Shown here piece by piece: positions 1 through 10,102 of a stretch of DNA of 64,000 nt; position 1 is the first letter of the stretch; each line of letters starts with the position of its first letter. The notes under the pieces are model-generated. The model ran no database searches, was not told the origin of the DNA, and saw only the letters and a program-made list of their open reading frames with translations. The stretch is from Methylocaldum marinum (GTDB lineage: Bacteria > Pseudomonadota > Gammaproteobacteria > Methylococcales > Methylococcaceae): assembly GCF_003584645.1 (NCBI RefSeq), contig NZ_AP017928.1:646981-710980 (forward strand), written 5' to 3'. The position numbers and the translations under genes are program-made.

Positions 1-1
1 C

Positions 2-2248
2 TGGCGCTCCGGCAGCACTCGAATCGATAACCTGCGGGGCATCGTCCCCACCGTCGTGGTCGGCTCGCTGTACAGTTGCAATCAAGACTCCCTGCCTACC
101 GGGAAGCCGCTCGAGGGCGATGTCTCCCGCATCGGCGGCGGTCTCGGCTCCGGTTTTACCGATGGCCGGGATCTTGCCGGTACGGCCTCACGCCCCGCCC
201 CGCTCACCGGGGCCAGTCCGGCCGATGGTGCGAAGGCACTCCGCTCGAACTTGTCGCTTTTGAAACACCGTTCCGAGCTTACGCTCGCATCGCCCCGGCT
301 GGCCGAGAAGATCGAACGCCTTTCCGAGGTTCCGGCACAAATTGCCGATCCCGCCACCGTTCTCGATCGTCTCGCGAACGGAGACGCCGTCTCGCGCAGC
401 GAAGTTCTGGAAGCGCTGTTCACCGTTCCGACCGGCGATGGCGGCCCGCGGAGCGGGTCTTGCGAGACCAAGGTGTTGCAGGCGCCGATGCTGGACAACG
501 GTGAACTCATCGTCATCGGCGACCCGTCGAACCGCAATTTGGTGGCGGAGGCGCTGAACCGGGCGGGAGTGACCCACGGCCCGCTCGACAATGTCGTCGT
601 TTTGCATACCGGAGCCTTCACCGAGGCCACGGTGCTGCTCTTCGTCCATGTAAGCCCTCTCGATGCCATGCGGGTTGTGGTCCGGACATTGGACGAACAC
701 GGTAGCGAGCTGTTCCGCATCCACGCCCGGGCAGCCGACGCGCTGCCCGGAAGGAGCTTGCCGGCGCGTTGGACCGACCGGTCCGGACCGTGGGCCGAGG
801 ATGTCGCCCATGTTATGGGCTGGGCGGAGGATCCTCGGGCCGGCGAGGCGTTTGCGCCAGTGCTGCTGACGGTCAATGGCGATGAGCTAGTCGATCGGAT
901 CGAGATCGGAGTCATTCCGCCGGCTGAAGGTGAAAGAGAGACCGGTTCGGATCTGATTCCGAAATATTACCTGGCGGCGATCGAGGCCCTGCGTTACGCC
1001 GAGTTCGAACGTTACGAGTGGGACGAAAAGGAAATCGAGAAGGAGAGGGCGGTGATCACCAGGGTGCTCGGTCCGGCAGGTACGAACGACGCGCTGCTCG
1101 CGCCCGACGCGCTCTACAGGATTACCGTGAATTGGTCTGGAAAGCGAAAGAGCGATGGGGCCGCGCGCACGGAGGCACAGAGCTTCTGGTTCAGAACCGA
1201 TGCCCAGCCGCCGGCGAAACTCGATCCGTGGGTACTGATGAGCGCCCCGTTCGACGGCCAGTCCTGCGTTTTCGGAGCCGAGCCGGTGCGCATCGTGTTC
1301 AACACCCATGACGTGGATCGTCTGTTCGCGGCCTATAACAAAGAACTTCGCATTCGCATTACCGCGTCTTCCGGGCATCATCCGAACTCGCAGCCGGATG
1401 CTCTGCATCCCTTCCCGATCCGGGGCGAGTTGACGCCTGCCGGGGCGGGCGTGCTCTCCCCGTGGGAGGATGCGCTCGAGGAGGTGATCAAGGAGACTGC
1501 CCCGTGCATTCCGATCGACGTGAACCGCACGCGGCAAACCTCCGTCACCGTGCCCATCCCGCTCGATCCGTATACGGACTACAAGCTGGACGTGGAGATG
1601 GTGGATCTCGGCGCTCCCGCCGATGCGTCGGGACCTCGGCTTTACCGCCGCAGCTTCTCGACGGGGGCTTATGGCAAGCTGGTCGATTTTGCCAACCATA
1701 TCCAGGCCGCAAAGATCCTGCACCGCTATGCCGCTAACGGGGTCATGGATAACATCCGGACTCGCTTTGGCGGACGCAGACCGCAGGGCGCGGAACTCGA
1801 CGACGCCTTCATCCAGGCCGGTCTAGAGCCGATGGATCCGTCTCCCGAGCCACGCGCGGTGGTGTTCTGGGAGCAAGCCGGAGGCGATCCCCCTCAGCCC
1901 GCCGCGCTTTTGCTCGATGTGCCCGAGCCGCTCTGGAGGGCTCGGCCATTCCCGGAGAAAATCGTCGACAACAGCGGCTCTTCGCCCGCCGAGCGCTGGG
2001 TGATGGGCGAACGCCTCTGGCTGCAGCTGGAGGCGGCGTCGGAATCGGCCGCCATCATCGCGGAGGACGGCATCATCCGCGCACCGGGCGATCAGCGGGC
2101 GCTGATCGTGGTCAAGCCCGGAAGCCGCGGTCAACAGCTGCGGCTCGATCTGGTGCGGCCGTCCGTCCCGGAACCCTATTTCGCCAGCTCTGAAGATCGC
2201 CTGGCGGTCATCGAGATTGCGTTGACAAAAGCCGTGTGGGAGGAGTAA
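2..2248 (+). CDS. Large unassigned protein, 5' end outside the window
   Basis: The reading frame is open from the first bases of the window, with no stop before a GTG at 56, so the true start probably lies upstream and this entry is 5'-partial. At least 748 residues are visible. I do not recognise the family. The middle (about 350-430 from the GTG) reads like a beta-rich FN3-type module containing NWSGKRKSDG and FWFRTDAQPPAKLDPW; the rest is acidic and mixed alpha/beta, with no membrane segment. Its stop lies 6 nt before the next gene, which has a GGAGGAG ribosome site inside this gene's end, so the two are co-transcribed. The three large proteins at 2-9141 look like one functional block, perhaps parts or cargo of a large extracellular or contractile-tail-like assembly; that is a guess from context and size. 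Confidence 0.75.
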   Translation, partial: WRSGSTRIDNLRGIVPTVVVGSLYSCNQDSLPTGKPLEGDVSRIGGGLGSGFTDGRDLAGTASRPAPLTGASPADGAKALRSNLSLLKHRSELTLASPRLAEKIERLSEVPAQIADPATVLDRLANGDAVSRSEVLEALFTVPTGDGGPRSGSCETKVLQAPMLDNGELIVIGDPSNRNLVAEALNRAGVTHGPLDNVVVLHTGAFTEATVLLFVHVSPLDAMRVVVRTLDEHGSELFRIHARAADALPGRSLPARWTDRSGPWAEDVAHVMGWAEDPRAGEAFAPVLLTVNGDELVDRIEIGVIPPAEGERETGSDLIPKYYLAAIEALRYAEFERYEWDEKEIEKERAVITRVLGPAGTNDALLAPDALYRITVNWSGKRKSDGAARTEAQSFWFRTDAQPPAKLDPWVLMSAPFDGQSCVFGAEPVRIVFNTHDVDRLFAAYNKELRIRITASSGHHPNSQPDALHPFPIRGELTPAGAGVLSPWEDALEEVIKETAPCIPIDVNRTRQTSVTVPIPLDPYTDYKLDVEMVDLGAPADASGPRLYRRSFSTGAYGKLVDFANHIQAAKILHRYAANGVMDNIRTRFGGRRPQGAELDDAFIQAGLEPMDPSPEPRAVVFWEQAGGDPPQPAALLLDVPEPLWRARPFPEKIVDNSGSSPAERWVMGERLWLQLEAASESAAIIAEDGIIRAPGDQRALIVVKPGSRGQQLRLDLVRPSVPEPYFASSEDRLAVIEIALTKAVWEE

Positions 2249-2254
2249 CGGGCA

Positions 2255-5200
2255 ATGGCCATTCGTATCATCGATCCGCAACGCTTCATTCTCAGCGCGG
2301 CCGTCGTGGACTGGACCGAGGTCTATCGCCGCTATCCCAACGACCGCTCGGCGAGCGAAATCGCCATGCAGCGGGGGATTTCGACCCGAGTCGTGCAGTT
2401 GCGCTGGCTGCTGGACCCCAAACTCGGCTATCCGACCGAACCTTTCCGTGTCTGGCGGCGTCCTTCCAGGCCGATGGAAAGCGAGCGTCCGATCGCCTTC
2501 ACAGTTTATGGTTCGTTTCCGGGAATCAAGGTTTACGTCTGGCAGAACCCGGTTGTCTTCCTGAGGGCGCAGATTAGGGTAGACGCTGCGAGTGTCAGTG
2601 TCATCGCCTACGCGGGAGCACCGTTCGGTTCCGCCGTCGCCGGCTGGGAAAACCTGAACACCGGGTTTCATACCGTCACCTTCAGCGGCTCCAGCATCGC
2701 TTGTATCGTCGTCGTCGGCGACGCTCATGTGGATGGGCTCGCCGGGCTGACCGGACAGGATGACATCGAGGGCGAAGAGTGGGAACCGCTCGAACGGGTC
2801 GGCCTCCCCGTTAATCGGGACGAGTGGTCGGGCATCTTCGACCTGGATGTCGAGCAGGGGTTCGAATCCGAGTTGACCGAGCCCTTCAAGGCTGCGGAGC
2901 TCAGATTCCTCCGCGGCGCGCCGTTCTACGGCTGGGAGGATCTCATCGAAGCCGAAACGCCGGCACCCGCTTGGGCGCTCGCCGATCCCCGGTTGATCCT
3001 GAAAGCCCTCGAAGCAGACCTTGAGCGGGCGCTGAGAAAGATGATCACAACGCATCCGCCGCAGAACCATCATCAGTTCGCGTGGGGCCAGCCGATGGCG
3101 ATCAATGCCGGCGCGCAAACCGCCGAGACCCGCTACGCGCCGATTCGGATGCTCATGCTTGGGGCCGCATCCGATCCTTTGTTCAGTCTCGTTGCCGGGT
3201 TCGGCACGGCCTTTGACTCGGTGGACGGTTGGGATTACATGGTTACGGCCCGATACAGCCATGGCCTGGATGGGGCTTCGGAGCCGGTGGAATATGCCGC
3301 TGTCGTCCAAGCGCCGAAACAGGCGACGATTCCGCCGAGGCCGGCCAATCTCGGTGCCACATTCGAAGGGCTGACTCCGCCTGAGATCCGCGACCAGCTC
3401 TACCGGGGCGTGGTGCGGCTGGCCTGGGACAAGTTGCCCGATATCACCCCTTTCCGGATCGCCAGCTACGCCGCCGCTCGGCTTGCCATCGATCCGCCAT
3501 CCGACATCGTCTCGCTGATGGGCGGCCGCAAGTTCGACCCCTTGGTTCCCCAGCCCATCAGCGCCACGACCAGTCTCGCCAACGAACAGGAAACCGGCAC
3601 GCTGCGCTCGCTCGACGAAGGCTATCGCATCGAACCCGCCAGCATCCCCAATCGTCTGCTCTATGCCGTCGCGCATCAGGACTTGTTCGGTCTGTGGAGC
3701 CCCTGGTCGTCGACAGAACACACCCTACAAGAGCCGCCGGTGCAGAGCGCCCGTATCCTGTCGGCCCGTTTCGACGTGGAGTCAGCGGCGTCGGCGGTCT
3801 GTCCAGCCAACCTGATCGTCGATCTGACCTGGGACTGGGCAGTGCGTTCGCCGGAACGGCTCGTCCTCGTCGGTAAGCTCTATGCCGCTTCGAAACCGGG
3901 CCAGCCGCCGGACAGCCCCGAGATTCCCGCGGGTCTCCAAAACGCCTTCCCGGGACCGGCGGCGGGTACGCCGCTGGTGGTCAACTTCGCCGGAAACGAT
4001 TCCGGCAGCGTCACCGGCGCCATGCTGGAATATATCTCGGACGACGGCAAGGAACGGCTCGCGGTCCCGGTAGTGGTTGCCGGACCGCGCCGCTACCGGC
4101 TCACCATTCCGGGCTTTTCCCTCGATTTCACCAGCGCCGGGCACGTCGGCATGGCACTTTGGGCCCGGGGACAGGAGCATATCGCACCGCAACGAACCGG
4201 CCCCTGGTCCAACGAACCGACCGTATCGAGCGCTTCCGATCCTCGCCCACCGGTGATTACCCTGATCCGCGAGGAGGTCGAATTGGCGAGCCTCCCGGAC
4301 GGGCGCGGCGAGCACCGTGCTCGCCTCGACTGGCCCAGAATTGCAGGCGCCGTCGGCTATTACATCTATGAGACGACGGAATCGAAATTACGTACCGATC
4401 CCGACTTGGCCGCCGAGATCGTGAAGCAGCGAAGCGAGGGCGGGGGCGAGGGCACGAATACGAGCGAGGCTTTGCCGGGCGAGACACTTGCGGACCGACT
4501 GCTGACCCTGCGCAATGCCTTGCACGAACGGCCGGTACGCCGTCCCTTTATCCGCGTCAACGCCACGCCGATCACAGGGCTGGATGCCGAGGTCGTGATC
4601 CCGCGGGGTTCCAAGGACATCCATATGTATATCGTGCTCGGCGTCAGCGCGGGACAAGTGGAATCGAGCTGGCCGGACCTGAACGACCCCCACCGCGAGA
4701 AGCGCTTCCGTGCGTTCGTAGCGCCGCAGATTGCGGCCCCTTCGCCGCCGGTGCTGGAAGTTACGCTGGATAAGGTGGCAGAGTACGGATACCGCGCTTG
4801 CCTCGCGATAGAGACGCGTCCGGGCGCCGTGGTCGAGCGTCTGGAAATCTTTCGCACGCGGGTGGAAGACGCGGCGCTCCAGGTCGACACGATGGGACCG
4901 CCGATCGCGACGATTACCGGCTCGGACGCAGAGTGGAGAGTAACTCCCGTGACCGGTACGGGGCCTGGAGACGCGCAGCCGCTCGGCATAATCCGGGGCT
5001 ACGACCAGCCGGACGGTTCATGGAAGCGCGTTTTTTACCGTGCCGTCGCCTGGTCGGGAAACGATCCGTCCCGCGCCCTCTACGGTGGAAGGTCACAGCC
5101 CAGTGCCGCGATGGCGATCGTCGTTCCGCCGGCGGCTCCACCCGAACTCGCGCCCATCGTCGCGGACCGCCCGGAAGGCGCGCTGTCCGGAGTGCGTTTT

Positions 5201-5908
5201 GCCACGACGAGTCCGGCGCCGGTCGACACAACGCCGCTCGGCCCTCACCGGATCAAGGTGGAGGTGGTGGCGATTACGCTCGACGGTTCGCTCTATCCGG
5301 TTTTCGCCTACCCGGAATTGCCGGCGGCGGGCGTCCCGGACGATACCCTTGGCGGCGTTCCGACCGCGCCTGGCGTCGGGCTTTGGCGTGAGGAAACTGC
5401 CGGCGACAACCGCTACTGCGTTCTGGTCTCGGAGGATTCAGTCGAAGACGCCGTCCGTATCCGTATCCGCATCCTTCTGACCGATCCCCTCGGACGGACC
5501 ACCGAGCGGGTTCTGGACGCACCGGGGGCAGCGACGCTCCCGGCGCCCGATATCGTCGATCCCACGCTCACCGCCATGCCGGGAAAGGGCGTCATTTTCG
5601 GATTCAAGTCGCATGCTCCGATCCCGGCGACGCCCATAGGACCCTACGTATTGCAGGTTCAATTCTGGTCGTACGACTCGCCTTCACCCGACACGCCGGT
5701 GGTGGTCAGCGCCGATCTGCCGAATATCAAGTTACTGCAATCCTTGCTTGATCCTTTCAGCGAGGCGAGGCCGATTTCGTTGCGGCGCGGCAAGCCGGCG
5801 GGCGGCGTGACGCATTTCAGCGTTTACCTGCGGGGCAAGGGGCTCCTGGCCGTGAAACTGTTGGGACCCGACGGACAAGCCGCTGATGTCACCGCAAAGG
5901 TGGAATAA
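2255..5908 (+). CDS. Giant FN3-like multidomain protein, function unknown
   Basis: A 1217-residue protein starting at ATG 2255, ten bases after GGAGGAG. No signal peptide or transmembrane helix is apparent. Several segments read like fibronectin-III/immunoglobulin-like modules: RLAWDKLPDITPFRIASYAA (about residue 388), LDWPRIAGAVGYYIYETTES (about 692) and others toward the C-terminus, each with a conserved Trp followed by a Tyr strand. The N-terminus (about 1-70) is different, with WTEVYRRYPNDRSASEIAMQ. This suggests an elongated beta-sandwich scaffold or binding protein. It sits between two other unassigned large proteins on the same strand with 6 and 68 nt gaps. No enzyme motif was recognised, so no function is assigned. 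Confidence 0.75.
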   Translation: MAIRIIDPQRFILSAAVVDWTEVYRRYPNDRSASEIAMQRGISTRVVQLRWLLDPKLGYPTEPFRVWRRPSRPMESERPIAFTVYGSFPGIKVYVWQNPVVFLRAQIRVDAASVSVIAYAGAPFGSAVAGWENLNTGFHTVTFSGSSIACIVVVGDAHVDGLAGLTGQDDIEGEEWEPLERVGLPVNRDEWSGIFDLDVEQGFESELTEPFKAAELRFLRGAPFYGWEDLIEAETPAPAWALADPRLILKALEADLERALRKMITTHPPQNHHQFAWGQPMAINAGAQTAETRYAPIRMLMLGAASDPLFSLVAGFGTAFDSVDGWDYMVTARYSHGLDGASEPVEYAAVVQAPKQATIPPRPANLGATFEGLTPPEIRDQLYRGVVRLAWDKLPDITPFRIASYAAARLAIDPPSDIVSLMGGRKFDPLVPQPISATTSLANEQETGTLRSLDEGYRIEPASIPNRLLYAVAHQDLFGLWSPWSSTEHTLQEPPVQSARILSARFDVESAASAVCPANLIVDLTWDWAVRSPERLVLVGKLYAASKPGQPPDSPEIPAGLQNAFPGPAAGTPLVVNFAGNDSGSVTGAMLEYISDDGKERLAVPVVVAGPRRYRLTIPGFSLDFTSAGHVGMALWARGQEHIAPQRTGPWSNEPTVSSASDPRPPVITLIREEVELASLPDGRGEHRARLDWPRIAGAVGYYIYETTESKLRTDPDLAAEIVKQRSEGGGEGTNTSEALPGETLADRLLTLRNALHERPVRRPFIRVNATPITGLDAEVVIPRGSKDIHMYIVLGVSAGQVESSWPDLNDPHREKRFRAFVAPQIAAPSPPVLEVTLDKVAEYGYRACLAIETRPGAVVERLEIFRTRVEDAALQVDTMGPPIATITGSDAEWRVTPVTGTGPGDAQPLGIIRGYDQPDGSWKRVFYRAVAWSGNDPSRALYGGRSQPSAAMAIVVPPAAPPELAPIVADRPEGALSGVRFATTSPAPVDTTPLGPHRIKVEVVAITLDGSLYPVFAYPELPAAGVPDDTLGGVPTAPGVGLWREETAGDNRYCVLVSEDSVEDAVRIRIRILLTDPLGRTTERVLDAPGAATLPAPDIVDPTLTAMPGKGVIFGFKSHAPIPATPIGPYVLQVQFWSYDSPSPDTPVVVSADLPNIKLLQSLLDPFSEARPISLRRGKPAGGVTHFSVYLRGKGLLAVKLLGPDGQAADVTAKVE

Positions 5909-5976
5909 ACAACGGTGCCATTTCGAGCGAGAAAGAATTTTTGTGGATTTCCGTTTCATCTTCGGAGGTTGCTGAC

Positions 5977-8900
5977 ATGGCTGTGATCATGCCACCCCAG
6001 ACCGTTCTGACTCCTGCGGGCGCTGCGAACGATCTGCAAAGCAATGGGCTCGACGCGTTGGGACTGACCGTTCCGAACTTGAGTCCCGTCTGGTCGTCAT
6101 CGGCGCCCGGAGAGTACGTTCAGGCACAATTGAGCCTGGAATTGACCGATGTCCGAGCCCCGTTTCGCGGCATTCGAGAATTCGTCGCGACGCCGGCATA
6201 CTGGAGCGGAGTCGAGGGCATGCCGCTGGCCGGCCCGGTGGCAGTGTTTCGCCTGCATCCGGAAGCGGCTCGCCGTTTGGAGACCCTGGTACTGGCCAGG
6301 TACGGGACGCCGCTCATCCGTCCGGTCCCGGTTGCGATGGTGCTTCGGGGCATTACCTTGCCAGACCCGCTTCCGGTGCCGGAGTGGTTTTTCGCGGGCG
6401 ATCCGCTGGATACCGCCGGTGAGGTCGTCTCGACCTTCCACGATGCGCGCGGACTTCCGGTGGATCCCATTGCCGTGGCCGACATGTTCCGCGACCTGCT
6501 CGCCTGGCTGCCGGCTCTTCGGTTCAACAGCGGCCCGGCGGGCAATGTCGGCGACGCCGGCGGTGTCGGGAGCATCGCCGGGTTGGCGGCCGGAAACCTG
6601 TGCCATGTCATCGATCCGCACGGAAATGGGTATGTTCCGGCCCGAGGCCAGGCGAGGCTGAAAGTCCTCGACGGTTCGAACAACCAGGTTTCGGAGGTGA
6701 CCGACAGTGGAATCGTCGCGCTGGCGGCCGGACAATCGCTCGGGCGTTCCGCTGCCGACAACAGCGCCGACGGGGACGTACGGCCCGTGCGCTGGGGTTG
6801 GGCGCAGAACGGAACTCTGGCGCGCGCCGCTATCGCACCGCCCGCACTGCCATCGGGCGTGAGGCTAACGCGGCAGTTTTTTCGTGTCTTGGCGGTGGAT
6901 CTCGGCTGGCATCTGCTCGGCAACCGCTCGACCGAGACCGTCGCGGGGATTCCCGGCGACGACGATGCGACGCCGGATTTTCTGCTGCCGCAGGTGCGCG
7001 ATCCGGTGCCGAATTTCGCCTATCTAACCAACGGTAACGACGTACTCGGTGCCGCTGCCGCCATGACGGCGGGTTTTCCGCCTGCCGACGGCTCCTCGTT
7101 TGCCATCGTCGTTTCCCCGGTAATCGACGCGAATCTCCCGGCCCCGCCTGCTCCGGGGCCGACATCCCACTGGCCGGCGTTTCCGGCGTCCGGCGGCAAC
7201 GCACCGATCACCGCCGCCACGGATCCGGCTCGGAACATTAGCGCCGTTTGGCGTAATCAAGCGGACGGCATGAATGCCGGCCGCGACGTGATCGTCACCA
7301 TCGCGGCGAACAGCGTGCCGGACGGGGCTCACGTGCGTCTGTTTCCGCGCCGGTTCGTGGAAATTGCGGCGATCACGGGCGATGCTCCGTCCTTCGTTCG
7401 CGGCGACGGCGGCAGCGCCATTGCCGTGTCTAACAATCCGACGCCGATCCTGCTCGTCGACCCGTTCCTGTTGAGCGCAGGCGAATCCAGGCCAACCGTC
7501 ATTTCTTTCGACATCGTAGTGACCGCGCGAACCGGTCAGAGGCGGCTGTTTTCCGAAATACGCGTTCGCGTTGATGACGTCCCTGCGAGCTGGAACGACA
7601 ACACCGCCAGTTTCGGCGGCGCGCCTATCCTGTCCGGAAATGGCCTGCAAGGCCTGCTTGACGACTTGCACACGCGCGGCATCTGTACGTCGCCGCTTTT
7701 CGGGGTGCCGCGCACATTTACGCCGGGCCAGCAGTCTGGCGGCGCAGCCGACCTGGCACGCAGCTTCGCGAGAGAAGGGCAGCCGCGCCAGGGACCGCGC
7801 CTGCCGACACAGATGCGCTTGGAGACTCTGCTCGCCATCGGTTCCGCTGCGGCTGCCGATACCGCGCTGAACTGGGGCGCAGTGCTGACCGGCGCACGGT
7901 GGAGTCCGGAGATGCGCTCGTTCCGACCGGATCTCGGTAATCCCGGCAATCCCGCGGGGCTGGACGCCCACGCCAGCGGCATTCGTGCCGATGGCTGGCT
8001 GGCCTACGATCTTGCGCTACACGCCGTGAAGCGCGCCCAACCCATCCTGCCGCTGGGCGGCGACGTGCCCGGTTGGCTGCTGTCGACCAGCGGCAACAAT
8101 TGGAACGCTCCGCCCGCGGATACGACCGGCACCGTTGCGGCGGCGGCGCTGGAGACGATCTCGCCGGTTTCCGATACGCCGGAACTGACGGTCGTTACCC
8201 GGCCTCAGCCGGGCGACACCGTTGATGACCTGGTCAACACCGTAGCCACACGGTTCGGTGTTCCGGCACCGGACCTCGATGTTGTCAACGCCGAAAACCT
8301 GGTGAAGCGAGTGCAGAAGGAGATCGTCGCGGCACGCTCGGGCTTGCGCGATGCCCTGTGGTCGTTGCGCCGGGCTTTCTTGGAGGCGCGCGAGCTGATC
8401 TACATCGAGGGTCCCGCTTTTGCCCGGACGGCACGGCCCGGCGACGCGCCGGGCGACTGGCAGGTGGATCTGGTCGAGGTGATCCGCCAACGCTTGGTCG
8501 CCAACAAGCGTCTCAAGGTGCTGATCTGCGTGCCGAGCTGGCCGGATTTCGACCTTGGCCGAGCACCTTGGGTGCGCGCGGCACTGAAACACCGCAAGAA
8601 GGCCATCGAGCAACTGACGACAACTGACCACGATCGCGTAGCGGCGTTTCACCCGATCGGTTTTCCGGGCCGTCCCGCCGCTATCCGCACCACGACAGTG
8701 ATCGTCGACGACGTCTACGCTTTTACCGGCACCAGCCATATCCGGCGCCGCGGCATGACTTTCGACGGGTCGGTCGATGTCGCCAGCATCGATCGTGCGA
8801 TCGCGGACGGCTATTCCGTCGCGATCCGTCAGTTCCGGCAACAGCTAATGGCGCACAAGCTCGGCGTCGACATTCCGGGATCGCCTTCCGCGGCAACCCC

Positions 8901-9141
8901 GTTATGGATTCGGCTCGGGTCTCCCGATTCGGCTTTCGATGCGGTTTCGGATCTGCTGCAACAGGGCGGGTTGGGGCGTTGCGCGCCGGTTTGGGCCGGG
9001 CCGACCGACACGAGTATCCTTCCGCAGTCCGATGACGTGGCCGATCCCGACGGGATGGTGGTAACCGACCCTGCGTCCGTGCACATACTCATGGATCTGC
9101 TGGCGGCAGAATTGTTGTCGGACGGTGCGGACAACGGATGA
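5977..9141 (+). CDS. Large protein with degenerate phospholipase-D-like C-terminal domain
   Basis: I chose ATG 5977 (1054 residues) over an upstream in-frame TTG at 5941 because GGAGG lies just before 5977. The first 700 residues are unassigned, beta-rich and Gly/Pro/Ala-rich. Residues about 770-970 resemble a PLD-superfamily half: ELIYIEGPAFAR corresponds to the strand that normally reads IYIEDQYF, followed by VLICVPSWPDFD, then RTTTVIVDDVYAFTGTSHI and RRRGMTFDGSVDVAS. In active PLD enzymes the motif is HxKxxxxD; here the His and Lys positions are Arg and Thr, so this half should be catalytically dead. No second HKD motif was found. It is the last gene of the three-gene block; no obvious terminator follows it. 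Confidence 0.75.
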   Translation: MAVIMPPQTVLTPAGAANDLQSNGLDALGLTVPNLSPVWSSSAPGEYVQAQLSLELTDVRAPFRGIREFVATPAYWSGVEGMPLAGPVAVFRLHPEAARRLETLVLARYGTPLIRPVPVAMVLRGITLPDPLPVPEWFFAGDPLDTAGEVVSTFHDARGLPVDPIAVADMFRDLLAWLPALRFNSGPAGNVGDAGGVGSIAGLAAGNLCHVIDPHGNGYVPARGQARLKVLDGSNNQVSEVTDSGIVALAAGQSLGRSAADNSADGDVRPVRWGWAQNGTLARAAIAPPALPSGVRLTRQFFRVLAVDLGWHLLGNRSTETVAGIPGDDDATPDFLLPQVRDPVPNFAYLTNGNDVLGAAAAMTAGFPPADGSSFAIVVSPVIDANLPAPPAPGPTSHWPAFPASGGNAPITAATDPARNISAVWRNQADGMNAGRDVIVTIAANSVPDGAHVRLFPRRFVEIAAITGDAPSFVRGDGGSAIAVSNNPTPILLVDPFLLSAGESRPTVISFDIVVTARTGQRRLFSEIRVRVDDVPASWNDNTASFGGAPILSGNGLQGLLDDLHTRGICTSPLFGVPRTFTPGQQSGGAADLARSFAREGQPRQGPRLPTQMRLETLLAIGSAAAADTALNWGAVLTGARWSPEMRSFRPDLGNPGNPAGLDAHASGIRADGWLAYDLALHAVKRAQPILPLGGDVPGWLLSTSGNNWNAPPADTTGTVAAAALETISPVSDTPELTVVTRPQPGDTVDDLVNTVATRFGVPAPDLDVVNAENLVKRVQKEIVAARSGLRDALWSLRRAFLEARELIYIEGPAFARTARPGDAPGDWQVDLVEVIRQRLVANKRLKVLICVPSWPDFDLGRAPWVRAALKHRKKAIEQLTTTDHDRVAAFHPIGFPGRPAAIRTTTVIVDDVYAFTGTSHIRRRGMTFDGSVDVASIDRAIADGYSVAIRQFRQQLMAHKLGVDIPGSPSAATPLWIRLGSPDSAFDAVSDLLQQGGLGRCAPVWAGPTDTSILPQSDDVADPDGMVVTDPASVHILMDLLAAELLSDGADNG

Positions 9142-9446
9142 CTTGCGGCGCTTCTAAACCGCGTGCTCTGCATGCCCCCATCCGTTGTCGGCGGATAATA
9201 GCCCGAATACTGCGCCTACCCGAATATGGCGCAGCCAAATAGGGAGATTGGCCGGGTTCGATCACCCCTGATGTCTTTTCACTTTATCCGAGCTGCGCCG
9301 GTTTCCGGGACGACGGCAAAGTCTTGATACCGGGGCAGTCCTCTTGACAACCGAGACCGTCGAGTGCTAAACCGACATCCGCGCCAGGAAATTATTTGTT
9401 TCCTTATTGTGGGTTGTTGTGTCGATCAGTATTCAGGAGGACGGTC
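9142..9446. other. Intergenic gap, no gene seen
   Basis: About 305 bases separate the large-protein block from the next gene. A TTGACA-like hexamer lies at 9344-9349 but the matching -10 position (CTAAAC) is poor, so no promoter is called. No RNA gene, terminator hairpin or repeat was recognised. Confidence 0.5.
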
Positions 9447-9986
9447 ATGAAGCGTTTGTACTATCTCACCGCCAATCTCGACAGCACTGAGCAGATTTCC
9501 AACGATATGCATCAGGCGGGCATTGCCGACTGGCATTTTCATGTGGTCAGCAAGGACGAGGCGGGACTTTACCGGCGCCATATACACGCCGCCAATCTCA
9601 TTCAGAAACATGACGTTATCCGTTCCGGCGAGCGCGGGGCAATGGTCGGAGGGTTGGTGGCATTGCTTCCGACGGCGTATTTCATGGCCGCGGAGCCGTT
9701 CGGGCCGGACGTCAGCGGCCTGGTTTATGTCGCGGTGTTCGGCTGCATCACCTTGTTCGGGGCCTGGGTCGGCGGGTTGAGCGGGCTGGCGACGGAGAAC
9801 CACGCGGTGGCCCAATTCCACGACGATATCGATGCCGGGAAATATCTGATCATGATCGACGTGCGCCGCGAGCAGGAGGAGAACGTCCGCGAACTGATGG
9901 CGAAGAAACATCCGGAAGCCGAGTTGAAGCGGGTGGGCTCCACGCTGGTCAATCCTTTCGAGTTTGCCAAAACCAGAGCCGCTTGA
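9447..9986 (+). CDS. Small two-helix inner-membrane protein (DUF1269-like)
   Basis: 179 residues. ATG 9447 is preceded by CAGGAGG at 9434-9440, which decides the start against an upstream in-frame ATG at 9396. The N-terminal ~55 residues are soluble and look like a small alpha/beta domain with HFHVVSKDEAGLYRRH. Two hydrophobic segments follow at about 64-80 and 88-110, the second Gly-rich (GAWVGGLSGLAT). A soluble C-terminal tail contains a second alpha/beta strand, YLIMIDVRREQE. The arrangement resembles conserved membrane proteins of the DUF1269/general-stress type; this is inferred from layout only. It stands alone, 116 nt before miaB. Confidence 0.7.
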   Translation: MKRLYYLTANLDSTEQISNDMHQAGIADWHFHVVSKDEAGLYRRHIHAANLIQKHDVIRSGERGAMVGGLVALLPTAYFMAAEPFGPDVSGLVYVAVFGCITLFGAWVGGLSGLATENHAVAQFHDDIDAGKYLIMIDVRREQEENVRELMAKKHPEAELKRVGSTLVNPFEFAKTRAA

Positions 9987-10102
9987 AAGTGGTTCTTTTC
10001 CCTTGACGATGGGTTTTCGGGAGACACGAGGTCTAATTTGTAGCGAACGATTGGTGGTTAAATTTGTTAAAATTTGGCCACCAATCCGTTTTCCTGCCGA
10101 GA

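Noticed and set aside
1823..3721. Long minus-strand open frame of 632 residues
   Set aside because: Antisense shadow of two GC-rich genes; composition is Arg/Gly/Pro-rich with no domain.
9344..9372. Possible sigma-70 promoter before the gene at 9447
   Set aside because: The TTGACA is good but the -10 at the right distance (CTAAAC) matches in only two positions.
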